DNA of 64,000 nucleotides. It comes from Candidatus Colinaster equi (lineage in GTDB: Bacteria; Bacillota; Clostridia; Lachnospirales; Lachnospiraceae). This document shows, in pieces, positions 7,483-15,559 of the stretch (positions are counted from its first letter, which is position 1; every line of letters starts with the position of its first letter). Below the pieces are notes generated by a model. That model saw only the letters and a list, made by a program, of their open reading frames with translations. It made no database searches and was not told the DNA's origin. A program made the position numbers and the translations under genes. The stretch spans positions 1 to 64,000 of the forward strand of contig JAGHVF010000002.1 of assembly GCA_018064425.1 (NCBI GenBank). Direction: 5' to 3'.

Positions 7483-7812
7483 ATGACAAACGAAGAAATA
7501 CTGGCAGCAGTACAGAATGATCAGAGTGGTAATGGTACAAACGATGAATATGAGAAAAATGTAATGCGCAGAGCTATTGCATACGGCACGTCTATAACCG
7601 TTATTATGTGTATGCTTATGGTACTTGCGGAATTATTTATCTTTAAAAAGATGGATTTTGGTAAACCTGCTTTGATTTTTGCGATGGACGGTTGCATTGA
7701 GACCTATGACGGCTTTAAGGGCAATAACAGGAAGGAGAAAATCAAGGGAATAATTGAGTTGATATTTGCACTTTTTTGTATTTTCTTATATTTGGGAGAA
7801 GCCATTATATGA
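7483..7812 (+). CDS. Small membrane protein partner of an XRE regulator (DUF6442-like)
   Basis: This 109-residue protein has a polar N terminus (about 30 residues) and three hydrophobic segments (about 35-58, 62-76, 88-108). It resembles the small membrane proteins, possibly DUF6442, that precede HTH_3 genes in Firmicutes. Its stop overlaps the start of the regulator gene (ATGA), so translation is coupled. GGGAGAA precedes the ATG. A plausible role is as a membrane sensor or antagonist for the regulator, but nothing in the sequence proves it. Confidence 0.75.
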   Translation: MTNEEILAAVQNDQSGNGTNDEYEKNVMRRAIAYGTSITVIMCMLMVLAELFIFKKMDFGKPALIFAMDGCIETYDGFKGNNRKEKIKGIIELIFALFCIFLYLGEAII

Positions 7813-8036
7813 ATTCACATTTGAAATTAAAGAACAGGATTAAAGAACTGCGACAGAAAAAAGGTTATTCACAGACGAAGCTGGCACAATTGGCCGGTAC
7901 AACGCAGAATACAATAAGCTCGCTGGAGACAGGTCAGTATTCACCGACTGCATATTTGTCGGGGTTGATATGCATTGCTCTTGAGTGTAAATGGGAAGAT
8001 TGCTTCTATTATGAAATGGAAGACAAAGATAATTAG
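7809..8036 (+). CDS. XRE-family helix-turn-helix regulator
   Basis: This 75-residue protein is essentially one HTH_3/Cro-CI DNA-binding domain: LKNRIKELRQKKGYSQTKLA, then TTQNTISSLETGQYSPT as the recognition region, then ALECKWEDCFYYE. ATG 7809 is chosen because it gives the normal compact XRE start and a GGGAG site lies upstream; a longer frame from 7776 would overlap the previous gene needlessly. It likely binds the 19-bp direct repeat over the operon promoter. The short C terminus offers no ligand domain, so its signal probably comes through the membrane partner. Confidence 0.85.
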   Translation: MNSHLKLKNRIKELRQKKGYSQTKLAQLAGTTQNTISSLETGQYSPTAYLSGLICIALECKWEDCFYYEMEDKDN

Positions 8037-8050
8037 GGGAGGAAATTAAT

Positions 8051-8485
8051 ATGTTAGTCAGATGTCCGGATTGTAAGAGAAAGGTGTCGTTGGATGCAAG
8101 CAGATGCCCTCGATGCGGTTGTAATTTTGAGAAAGGTGATATGGTTTTTGAAGAGGTCACAGTAAAGACTTGGAGCCCTATGGGTATTGCTTCGGCACTT
8201 ATGTCTTTGCTCGGGCTATGGGTGATTCTAATTGATGCGTTCATAGCGGCGTTTTTTTCCACTATTGTGGAACATGGTGATGTTTCGCCGGTTGGCATCT
8301 TTATTGCAACCCTTATTTTTTCGGGAATTATACCTGTACCTCAATTGATATTTGGTATATTGTCATTGAAAAACAGACCTGATGCATACAAATGGCCTGC
8401 AGTTGTTGGTGTTGTGATGGGCAGTATAGGTTCCTTTATTTCATTGATATTGACTATCGCTTTGACGGCCTGGGCAGCGGCTTAA
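8051..8485 (+). CDS. Zinc-ribbon membrane protein (DUF4190-like)
   Basis: This 144-residue protein starts with a zinc ribbon (C5/C8 and C19/C22: CPDC, CPRC). Three hydrophobic segments follow (about 42-70, 80-102, 115-143). Zinc-ribbon plus DUF4190-like membrane proteins are common in Clostridia and have no defined activity. It starts 14 bases after the XRE gene with GGGGAGG upstream, so it belongs to the same operon. Confidence 0.78.
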   Translation: MLVRCPDCKRKVSLDASRCPRCGCNFEKGDMVFEEVTVKTWSPMGIASALMSLLGLWVILIDAFIAAFFSTIVEHGDVSPVGIFIATLIFSGIIPVPQLIFGILSLKNRPDAYKWPAVVGVVMGSIGSFISLILTIALTAWAAA

Positions 8486-8534
8486 GTATAATGTGACCTT
8501 TGCAATGACAGGTGGCTTGGCTTGATTAGCAAAT

Positions 8535-8568
8535 GGCTATTAGTTTATAATACTAATAGCCGTTTTTT
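8535..8568 (+). terminator. Rho-independent terminator
   Basis: A perfect 10-bp stem (GGCTATTAGT 8535-8544 with 8552-8561), a 7-base loop and six T end the XRE/zinc-ribbon operon. Confidence 0.9.
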
Positions 8569-8587
8569 GTTGTATTTTTGACATTGA

Positions 8588-8770
8588 GAGGGGCAAGAAC
8601 CCGGAAAGTATGATAAGTCGATAGTTAATGATGCAGTGGTTGATTATTATATTGATGGGAAAAAGAGCAAATTGCAGATTAACACACAGTTTCTTGAAGA
8701 AGAAGATGCCAACATCGGTGTGCTCATATTAATCTATGATATCGGAAAGCTCATTGCAAACGAGGCATAG
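8588..8770 (+). pseudogene. Possible gene remnant (60 codons, no start)
   Basis: The 306 bases between the zinc-ribbon gene and BioY hold, besides the terminator, one open frame of 60 codons (8588-8770) with protein-like composition (VNDAVVDYYIDGKKS, GVLILIYDIGKLIANEA). It has no ATG, no ribosome site, and a stop codon immediately upstream at 8585. It could be the 3' end of a decayed gene, or a short GTG-started peptide from about 8636. I do not recognise the family. Confidence 0.35.
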
Positions 8771-8791
8771 ATATAAATACAGCTATTTAAG

Positions 8792-9325
8792 TTATTTGAT
8801 GTAAGTATGATGACGTAATCTTTTGCCGACAAAAAGTGCAAGTGCAAGCTTGAGAATATCGGGAATGATAAACGGAAGCACGCAGGTGCTTACGGCTTTG
8901 CCTAAAGATATGGAAGTGCCGAGCCTGTGATAACTTAACAGGAAAAAGGTAACTCCGCATGCATAGCATATAAAGAGACCTAATATCATTGCAGCCGTTA
9001 CCTGATATTTGCTTTTCAAAGGCAGAATCTCAACACATCTGACAAGCAAAGGAATGGCGATAAAGCCGAATATGAAGCCTCCAAGAGGGCTTAAAAGTAT
9101 GCCGATACCACCGGTAAAACCTGAAAAAACAGGTATGCCGATGCTACCGAGTAATATGTAGACTATGACCGTGATAATGCTTCTTTTACCGCCAAACAGC
9201 GTTGTGATGAGAAATATTGCAAACAACTGCAGGGTAAAAGGTACTGCGGTAGGTATGATAATCCATGAGCAAATGCTGATTAAAGCGGTGCCCATTGCAA
9301 TATATATTATGTCGTGCGTCTTCAT
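8792..9325 (-). CDS. bioY: BioY biotin transporter (ECF S component)
   Basis: This 177-residue, very hydrophobic protein has the BioY layout of six membrane helices. Typical motifs include PFTLQLFAIFLITTLFGGKR, GSIGIPVFSGFTGGIGILLSP and GGFIFGFI, followed by the C-terminal VLPFIIPDILKLALA helix. BioY captures biotin and works alone or with shared EcfAT energy-coupling proteins. ATG 9325 is chosen because the family starts here and AGGAAA lies upstream; the frame can be extended to 9430, but the extension is not membrane-like and is probably untranslated. The gene is divergent from the epimerase gene. A TTGACA (minus strand, near 9416) may belong to its promoter. I saw no convincing BirA operator. 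Confidence 0.87.
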   Translation of the reverse strand: MKTHDIIYIAMGTALISICSWIIIPTAVPFTLQLFAIFLITTLFGGKRSIITVIVYILLGSIGIPVFSGFTGGIGILLSPLGGFIFGFIAIPLLVRCVEILPLKSKYQVTAAMILGLFICYACGVTFFLLSYHRLGTSISLGKAVSTCVLPFIIPDILKLALALFVGKRLRHHTYIK

Positions 9326-9446
9326 AGAATATTTTCCTAAGTAGTGAGTTGAGTGTTGTTGCCATCGATGCAAAATACTACGATATAAATAATTACCGAT
9401 AATACGGGGAAGTGTCAACCCCCATAACAATCAATGAGGAAAGATT

Positions 9447-10400
9447 ATGAAAAATATTAAGAGAGCATATATCACGGGAACTACGGGCGCCGTGGGAATG
9501 GCACTTATTAAACAATGCATAGAGAATGATATTGACGCATATGTCATTATTCGACCGGATTCGGGACGAGCCGACAGAATACCTCAAAGTGATAAAGTGC
9601 ATGTGATTAAGGCAACTCTTGATGAGCTTGTTTGCTTGGATGAAAAGATATTTGAGAAGACAGATACAGAGCCGGAGTCGGCATTTTTTCATCTGGCGTG
9701 GATGGGCACAACCGGGGATGCGCGTAACGATATGGATATGCAAAACAAAAATGTTGAATATGCATTGGATGCTGTGACCTTGGCGAGTAAGTTGAAGTGT
9801 GCGGTATATGTGGGCGCGGGTTCACAGGCGGAGTATGGCCGTGTGGAAGGATGCTTACGTCCGGATACTCCTACACATCCCGAGAATGGATATGGCATAG
9901 CCAAATTGCGTGCGGGCGAAGAGACCCGTATCAGATGTAATCAACTGGGATTACGACACATCTGGGTCAGAATACTTAGTGTATACGGACCGTATGATAA
10001 TGAGCGTTCGGTAATAATATCAACAATCCGCAGGCTACTTGCCGGAGAGACACCGCCACTTACATTAGGCGAGCAGATGTGGGATTTTATGTATAGTATG
10101 GATGCGGCAAAAGCCATGATGGCTTTGGCTTCAAAAGCTATGACGGATGAAAAAGTGTCAGGAAAGGTGTATCCGTTGGGAAGTGGTGTAGCAGCTCCGC
10201 TTAAAAACTACATTGAGCAGTTGAAGGATGCCATAGATCCAAGACTTAATTTGGGGTTTGGTGAAGTGCCTTACGGACCTAAGCAGGTGATGCATCTGCA
10301 GGCAGATATAACAGCACTTAAGGAAGCCACGGGGTATGTACCGGATACAAGTTTTTCGGACGGTATAAAGGAGACCATTAGGTGGTGCAAAAATGTATGA
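9447..10400 (+). CDS. NAD-dependent epimerase/dehydratase (sugar nucleotide)
   Basis: This 317-residue extended SDR enzyme has the nucleotide motif GTTGAVG at residues 11-17 and the catalytic Tyr149-x3-Lys153 (YGIAK) with Ser126. The family interconverts or reduces NDP-hexoses in the cytoplasm. The substrate cannot be deduced. A dTDP-4-dehydrorhamnose reductase role is possible, because rfbA, rfbB and rfbC are present without rfbD, but the HLAWMGTTGD segment and general layout look more like 4-epimerase/reductase relatives than RfbD. GAGGAAAG precedes the ATG. It is the first gene of the glycan region. Confidence 0.8.
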   Translation: MKNIKRAYITGTTGAVGMALIKQCIENDIDAYVIIRPDSGRADRIPQSDKVHVIKATLDELVCLDEKIFEKTDTEPESAFFHLAWMGTTGDARNDMDMQNKNVEYALDAVTLASKLKCAVYVGAGSQAEYGRVEGCLRPDTPTHPENGYGIAKLRAGEETRIRCNQLGLRHIWVRILSVYGPYDNERSVIISTIRRLLAGETPPLTLGEQMWDFMYSMDAAKAMMALASKAMTDEKVSGKVYPLGSGVAAPLKNYIEQLKDAIDPRLNLGFGEVPYGPKQVMHLQADITALKEATGYVPDTSFSDGIKETIRWCKNV

Positions 10401-10419
10401 TATATACTACATCTAGTAC

Positions 10420-10448
10420 TTGATATAAATGATGTGAACGCGTATACT
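10420..10448 (+). promoter_or_regulatory. Sigma-A promoter of the small secreted protein
   Basis: TTGATA (10420-10425), exactly 17 bases, then TATACT (10443-10448) form a near-consensus promoter 52 bases before the ATG. With the terminator at 11137 it makes the secreted-protein gene an independent unit. Confidence 0.65.
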
Positions 10449-10500
10449 TTCTTGTAAATACACGAATGTGTAGCGATTAACAAGAAGGGAGAGATTGATA

Positions 10501-11118
10501 ATGAAGAGAAAGATTTTTATTTTATCTTTAATTGTTGGTGTGTTGATTGCTTCAACTTTCACAGTAGCTGCTGCAGATACTGTATCCGGTAATGATGTAG
10601 AGGAGAATGCTGTAACGGCGGAAGTTGAAAAGAACATTTTGCCTACAAGCGATGTCGGTGGTGTAAAGAGTGCGGTAGGCGGTTCGTATTGGCTTAATAA
10701 TGTTACAGGTGCGGCTGTTACTACAGACTCAAGTAGTATTGCAATAGGCTATGGTTTAGGTGCAGGTGAGACGGCATATGTTAAGATGTCAGACCTTGAT
10801 CCTAAGAAGAGCACAGCTGCAAAGTCATGTATCGATGCTGTAGCACAGGCTTGTGGCGCAACGGTTGGTCCATGTGTTAATTTTGAAGTAGGTAAGATGA
10901 GCAGTGGTGTATATTCTGTATTACCTGCAGGAGGCGACAATATAAGAGTTAGCCTTGGTGTACCGGGTAATTTTGCTGATGCCGGCAAGAATTATGCTGT
11001 AATTCGTGTTCAGCCGGGTGGTGCAATTGCATTACTTGCAGATGTTGATCCTAATCCTAACGTTGTAACATTTAATACAACAGCAGGTGCAGGAGCTTAC
11101 GCTATTGTTAAGTTTTAA
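10501..11118 (+). CDS. Secreted hypothetical protein
   Basis: This 205-residue protein has a clear signal peptide (MKRKIFILSLIVGVLIASTF, cleavage likely near AAA-DT at about 25). The mature domain of about 180 residues is rich in Gly, Ala and Val and has two cysteines about 10 residues apart (SCIDAVAQACGATVGPCV region). No TM, LPXTG or known binding repeat is visible, so it should be released. Start 10501 follows AAGGGAGAG; an upstream TTG two codons earlier is less likely. The strong promoter and dedicated terminator suggest high, independent expression. The family is not recognised. Confidence 0.75.
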   Translation: MKRKIFILSLIVGVLIASTFTVAAADTVSGNDVEENAVTAEVEKNILPTSDVGGVKSAVGGSYWLNNVTGAAVTTDSSSIAIGYGLGAGETAYVKMSDLDPKKSTAAKSCIDAVAQACGATVGPCVNFEVGKMSSGVYSVLPAGGDNIRVSLGVPGNFADAGKNYAVIRVQPGGAIALLADVDPNPNVVTFNTTAGAGAYAIVKF

Positions 11119-11136
11119 TAATTGAATGATTGGAAG

Positions 11137-11169
11137 GCCTTATCGGATGATATCCGGTAAGGCTTTTTT
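11137..11169 (+). terminator. Rho-independent terminator
   Basis: A 12-bp stem with one G-T pair (11137-11148 with 11152-11163), a 3-base loop and six T follow the secreted-protein gene. Confidence 0.92.
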
Positions 11170-11174
11170 GTTCT

Positions 11175-11202
11175 TTGCCAATATATGTGAATGCTGTATA
11201 AT
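11175..11202 (+). promoter_or_regulatory. Sigma-A promoter of the SH3b/polymerase unit
   Basis: TTGCCA (11175-11180), 16 bases, TATAAT (11197-11202). It lies directly after the terminator and 76 bases before the next start codon. Confidence 0.6.
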
Positions 11203-11278
11203 TATTTATGCGTGTATGATGTGAGTAATGTGTAATCATGTGATATGAATAGCATGTAAAAAAAGAGGACTTTAAGAA

Positions 11279-11728
11279 ATGCAGTCAAACAATACCTTGA
11301 TGATAACAAAAGAATCAACTGCTTTATACAGTACAATGGATACAAACAGTGAAATCGTGGAACAATTGGAGGAAGGCACGTATGTAATGGTTACAAGATG
11401 CGCAGATGACAATTGGTATGAGGTAAGCTATAGGGGACAGACATCTTATATTCCTGTAGATGCTGTGTCGGTTGCGGAAGTTGATGTGGATGCAATAACC
11501 GATGAGATTACCGAAGCACAGGATGACATTGCTGCCGTAGGTCATAATCAGGACAATATGGTAGATACTATTGTGGGTTATGTGAGAGATTCGCAGGCTC
11601 TGCTTGCAGGCCATAAGATGTTTACGAGTTTTGCGCTGATTGCTGTTTTGGCAATTATTGCGCTTACACTGGATATAGTTATTACCGCTGTTAAGAAAAA
11701 AAAGACAGAGAATGATGATGAAGAATAA
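11279..11728 (+). CDS. SH3b-domain protein with C-terminal TM anchor
   Basis: This 149-residue protein starts with a bacterial SH3 (SH3b) domain at about residues 5-65 (STMDTNSEIVEQLEEGTYV, then DDNWYEVSYRGQTSYIP). An acidic helical region follows, then one TM helix (about 115-138) and a Lys-rich tail. With no signal peptide, a C-terminal TM and a positive tail, it may be tail-anchored with the SH3b domain outside, where such domains bind wall peptides, or inside. GAGGA precedes the ATG. The gene overlaps the following polymerase-like gene by 17 bases, indicating coupled expression. Confidence 0.75.
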   Translation: MQSNNTLMITKESTALYSTMDTNSEIVEQLEEGTYVMVTRCADDNWYEVSYRGQTSYIPVDAVSVAEVDVDAITDEITEAQDDIAAVGHNQDNMVDTIVGYVRDSQALLAGHKMFTSFALIAVLAIIALTLDIVITAVKKKKTENDDEE

Positions 11729-13313
11729 ACAGATATTATCTTGTAATACGGTTCAATCATTATATAAGAAAATAACTCAAATATATGTTGCGACAATGTT
11801 TATATTGTTACCTCTTATTATGACAAAGGGTTATGAGAATATTACCGAGACAAAATATGTAACAGTTATAGTGACAACGGGAATTATGTTTGTCGGACTG
11901 ATTGTTACAGCGTTGTTAGACAGATTCGGCATATTTGATTCGATGATTTCTGCGTACAAAATATGCTTAACGGATGTATTTGTCGCATTATGGGAAGTGA
12001 CACTTACAGCTTCGATGATTACGTCCCCCTCGTTTAGTATGGCGTTTCATGGCGAGAATGGCTGGTATATGGGCTGGCTGTTATATTCCGTACTTTTTTT
12101 AGCGTATGTTTGTATGAGAATCTGTCACGTTAAGCCAACTGTGTCGTTATGGAACATTATGACAGTAGTGTCAGGTGTTGTGTGCATTATAGGAATAGCA
12201 GACAGATTTGGCATATACCTTTTACCCATTAGTGTTCGTGAGATGGAATTCATATCTACGATTGGTAATATCAATTGGATATGCGGATATTTTGCCGTTG
12301 TTTTACCAATAATTATCTATAGATGGGTACTGGGTGATGACAGCCGAGTCATGTCCGGAATAGTGGCAGGTGTTGCATGTGTCTACAGTATTGTTCAGGG
12401 CAGTGATTCGATGCTTGTTATCTGGTTGGTCGCGTCGGTGGGATGCCTGATTAGCGCAATCGGTCATAGAGGAGCACTTGGCAGATTGTGTTGTCTTATC
12501 GGCTTTTGGCTGCTTGCCGACTTTGCCCTGTCAAGAGTAATGACTATGACAAGGTACACGGCATATACTTATCATATCAATCATTTGTGCGTTGCGTTTG
12601 GACAGATGTACAGCGTGTTGGCGCTTGGTACGTTATTGCTGGCAGGTGGAATACTGTTGGCATTGGGAAAAGATGTCCGTAAGCAAAATACAATATCCGC
12701 TCGCATAATCAAATGGTCTGTTTTTTGTGTATTGGCCATATTTGCGCTGTATGTAGCCGCACCAATCATAGAAGACCTGTTGCAGCGGGCGGGAATTATT
12801 GGCATAAGGCAAATGACAGGGATGTCAGTATCTTGGATGAATGGTGACATCGGAAACGGCCGAACTACAACAATGGTGGCGGGCTTGATGATTCTTAAAG
12901 ATTGTGATGTTATGCATATGTTATTGGGATATGGTCCTGATTGTTTTGCTGTACGTTTGTCGCAGGTACCTGATGCCGTAGCATATGTCAGCGGACATTT
13001 TGATACATTGCTTACTAATGCGCATTGTACGCCGATAACTCAATTGGTTAATACAGGTGTGTTGGGTACGGTGTCATATTATGGCATGATGATTGCGGGC
13101 GTTGCACGATGTGTTCGTATAAGGCGATTGCATAACGCAGAGTCGGATGTAACACAAACAAACGAAATGGGCAATATACAGCTGCTTTTGCTTGTAATAA
13201 TATGTTATGCGATATATGGTTTGATTGCTTTTGATACGGTGGTAAATTATCCGTTAATAATAATGATTCTGGCTATGGCAGCCAATGAAGGAGTTTATGA
13301 ACAAGATAAATAG
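11712..13313 (+). CDS. O-antigen ligase/polymerase-like membrane protein
   Basis: This 533-residue multi-TM protein has about 12 hydrophobic segments and a large external loop near residues 390-460. The loop holds GYGPDCFAV and the Wzy_C/WaaL-like signature NAHCTPITQLVNTGVLG. Members polymerise undecaprenyl-linked repeat units or ligate chains on the outer membrane face. In a Gram-positive, a role in polymerising or transferring surface polysaccharide or glycoprotein glycans is expected. Three consecutive ATGs (11712/11715/11718) can start it; ribosome signals are weak, and coupling to the overlapping SH3b gene is likely. Confidence 0.8.
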   Translation: MMMKNKQILSCNTVQSLYKKITQIYVATMFILLPLIMTKGYENITETKYVTVIVTTGIMFVGLIVTALLDRFGIFDSMISAYKICLTDVFVALWEVTLTASMITSPSFSMAFHGENGWYMGWLLYSVLFLAYVCMRICHVKPTVSLWNIMTVVSGVVCIIGIADRFGIYLLPISVREMEFISTIGNINWICGYFAVVLPIIIYRWVLGDDSRVMSGIVAGVACVYSIVQGSDSMLVIWLVASVGCLISAIGHRGALGRLCCLIGFWLLADFALSRVMTMTRYTAYTYHINHLCVAFGQMYSVLALGTLLLAGGILLALGKDVRKQNTISARIIKWSVFCVLAIFALYVAAPIIEDLLQRAGIIGIRQMTGMSVSWMNGDIGNGRTTTMVAGLMILKDCDVMHMLLGYGPDCFAVRLSQVPDAVAYVSGHFDTLLTNAHCTPITQLVNTGVLGTVSYYGMMIAGVARCVRIRRLHNAESDVTQTNEMGNIQLLLLVIICYAIYGLIAFDTVVNYPLIIMILAMAANEGVYEQDK

Positions 13314-14400
13314 TGTTGTTTTTCATATAAATAGTCTGGGACGAGGCGGAGCCGAACGCGTTGTGTCAATAATAGCTGACAGATTGGTGCGTGATGGTGT
13401 GGCGGTAAGTATTATTACGCTATGGCAGGCTACGGACGAATATGATATTGATGATAGAATAGAGCGAATAAACATAGAGGAACTTTGTGCTGATAAAGGC
13501 TATTCGGGTAAGCAATTGGCGGTTATGCGATTTTTAACCCTTAGACGATTGATTAAGGAAAAGAGACCGGATATCGTGATATCATTTTGCAATAAGGCCA
13601 ATTTCAGAGCCTCGATTGCGATGCTTGGTATGAGAGTGCCACTGCTTACGTCTGTGCGTAACGATCCTATGAAAGACTATGCACCGTATAAATTGCCTAC
13701 TTTCATTATGAAACTTAGGGCGAACGGATGCGTGTTTCAAACCGGCGATGCCATGAATTATTTTGGCGGTCGTTTGGCGAAAAGCGGTCGTGTGATACTC
13801 AATCCCTTACATGACAAATATGTCAATTGCGATACCTGGCAAGGTAAAGCGGGCGGGTATATTATGACAGCCGGTCGTCTGTCGCGTCAAAAGGATCATG
13901 AATTGTTAATTTGTGCGTATGCCAACATTGCCAATAAGTATCCGAATGTTGATCTTAGAATATATGGTGAGGAATCCGAAGAAGGTTACGGAAAAAAACT
14001 TCGTGATTATATAGATGAGATAGATATAGCGGCAAGAGTGCATCTTATGGGTAACAGCCTGCACATAGAGAAGGAATTGGCAGGTGCGATGTGTTTTGTT
14101 CTGTCATCCGACTATGAAGGTATGCCAAATGCTTTGATGGAAGCTTTGGCTGTAGGAGTACCTTCAATATCGACAGACTGTCCGTGCGGCGGGCCGGCAT
14201 CGTTGATTGTAAATAACGAATCGGGAATATTGGTACCTGTAGGTGATGTAGAAGCAATGACGGCCGCTTTGGATAAAATGTTGTCCGACAGAATGTTTAG
14301 GCAGAGCGTTTCTGTAGAGAGTGTAAAATTACGGAATATTGCCAATGCTGACAGAGTGTATGAGATGTGGAAGGATTACATCAGGAGTGTGTGTAGATGA
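13297..14400 (+). CDS. GT4-family glycosyltransferase
   Basis: This 367-residue GT-B enzyme has the N-terminal donor/acceptor loop LGRGGAERV, a middle AGRLSRQKDHELL segment and the EX7E retaining-transferase motif EGMPNALME near residue 280. Such enzymes transfer a sugar from a nucleotide donor to a lipid-linked glycan at the cytoplasmic membrane face. ATG 13297 follows AAGGAG; an ATG four codons upstream (13285) lacks a ribosome site. It overlaps the end of the polymerase-like gene and ends in an ATGA overlap with the next GT2 gene. Confidence 0.88.
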   Translation: MNKINSVVFHINSLGRGGAERVVSIIADRLVRDGVAVSIITLWQATDEYDIDDRIERINIEELCADKGYSGKQLAVMRFLTLRRLIKEKRPDIVISFCNKANFRASIAMLGMRVPLLTSVRNDPMKDYAPYKLPTFIMKLRANGCVFQTGDAMNYFGGRLAKSGRVILNPLHDKYVNCDTWQGKAGGYIMTAGRLSRQKDHELLICAYANIANKYPNVDLRIYGEESEEGYGKKLRDYIDEIDIAARVHLMGNSLHIEKELAGAMCFVLSSDYEGMPNALMEALAVGVPSISTDCPCGGPASLIVNNESGILVPVGDVEAMTAALDKMLSDRMFRQSVSVESVKLRNIANADRVYEMWKDYIRSVCR

Positions 14401-15422
14401 GATATTCAATCATTATTCCAATGTATAATGTGGCAGGATATATTGCTAAGACGCTTAAATCATTTACAAAAGAAGCTATGCGTGATACGGAGCTGATACT
14501 TGTTGATGATGGCTCCGTTGATGATAGTGCATCCGTTGCAAGTGAATATCTTGTAACTGCCGGCATCAGTTCTTTTCGTGTAATAACGAAGGGAAACGGA
14601 GGCGTGAGCACAGCTCGTAATGCCGGATTGGATGCCGCAAGAGGCGAATATATCATATTTTGCGACGCAGATGATTGTTTGGGCGAAGCGCAACAAGATT
14701 GCTCTTGCGATTTTGCGGGACTTGCCAACAGATTGAATGAATGCGATGAAGATTTGATTGCATGGCCGTTTTACAACTATCAGGATGGAGTACTTAGTTC
14801 GTCGCTTAGCGAGTCAATGGTCAGACCTAAAGGTGTGTGTTCGCGTAATCAGTTTTTGCGGTTTAATTTGTTGCAGGGATTCAAGTCGCGACTTGGCGCA
14901 TTTGCCGTTAAACGCTCACTTATTGAGAAGTATCAATTTAGATTTGATACCTCATGTACGCTTGGCGAAGATGTAGAGTTTTTTATGAAGGTGTTCATGC
15001 GGGCCGATTCGGTACGTGTCTTGGAACAGCCATATTATATATATAATAAGCATATGGGTTCGCTTGCATATTCATACAATATTCGTAGATTTGAAGCACC
15101 TCTTGCAATGGGGCGTGTGAGCGAATATATGAAAACACATGAGGATGTGGCCGAGAGCATCGATGCAGATGTAAAAGAATATATTGATAACGGATTATAT
15201 ATATTACATGGCATATATGCATTTGATTCATGTATTGCACGGATTGGAGGGATAGGTCCCAAGAGACAGTTGTGGAAGGATTATATCACTAATTACTTAC
15301 AGGTTGAGAAACAGTTGAAAATGAAGTTGTCCGCTATGAATACGGCACCGTTTGGAATATCGCGTAAGCGGTTGCTTTTATTCGGACTCAGCAGACGTTT
15401 GTATATATTGATGAGAAAGTGA
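14397..15422 (+). CDS. GT2-family glycosyltransferase
   Basis: This 341-residue GT-A enzyme has the GT2 core: YSIIIPMYNVAGYI, VDDGSVDDS, GNGGVSTARNAGLDAARGEY and the metal-binding DADD. LGEDVEFF is a typical ED-type catalytic region near residue 190. A helical C-terminal third of about 120 residues follows, as in polysaccharide-cluster members. It is an inverting transferase with unknown sugar and acceptor. GGAG lies 10 bases upstream; the start overlaps the preceding stop, so the two transferases are coupled. Confidence 0.88.
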   Translation: MRYSIIIPMYNVAGYIAKTLKSFTKEAMRDTELILVDDGSVDDSASVASEYLVTAGISSFRVITKGNGGVSTARNAGLDAARGEYIIFCDADDCLGEAQQDCSCDFAGLANRLNECDEDLIAWPFYNYQDGVLSSSLSESMVRPKGVCSRNQFLRFNLLQGFKSRLGAFAVKRSLIEKYQFRFDTSCTLGEDVEFFMKVFMRADSVRVLEQPYYIYNKHMGSLAYSYNIRRFEAPLAMGRVSEYMKTHEDVAESIDADVKEYIDNGLYILHGIYAFDSCIARIGGIGPKRQLWKDYITNYLQVEKQLKMKLSAMNTAPFGISRKRLLLFGLSRRLYILMRK

Positions 15423-15424
15423 CG

Positions 15425-15453
15425 AAAAACCAACAGATATTCTGTTGGTTTTT
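15425..15453 (+). terminator. Rho-independent terminator
   Basis: A 12-bp stem (15425-15436 with 15442-15453) and a 5-base loop give an A-rich/T-rich symmetric hairpin directly after the GT2 stop. Confidence 0.85.
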
Positions 15454-15455
15454 CA

Positions 15456-15484
15456 TTGTTATGGCAAATAGTCTATGATACTAT
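15456..15484 (+). promoter_or_regulatory. Putative promoter of the secreted subtilase
   Basis: TTGTTA (15456-15461), 17 bases, TACTAT (15479-15484). It follows the terminator and precedes the protease start by 75 bases. The match to sigma-A consensus is moderate. Confidence 0.45.
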
Positions 15485-15559
15485 GTTGAGCAAAGGGCGA
15501 AGTGAGAAGTTAAATCATCATAGGTGATGTTATCGACATTTCACATTAAGGAGAGAAAG

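Noticed and set aside
9326..9446. BirA operator or riboswitch between bioY and the epimerase
   Set aside because: I looked for paired GTTAAC/GTTGAC-type half-sites; only a single TTGACA is seen, better explained as a -35 box.
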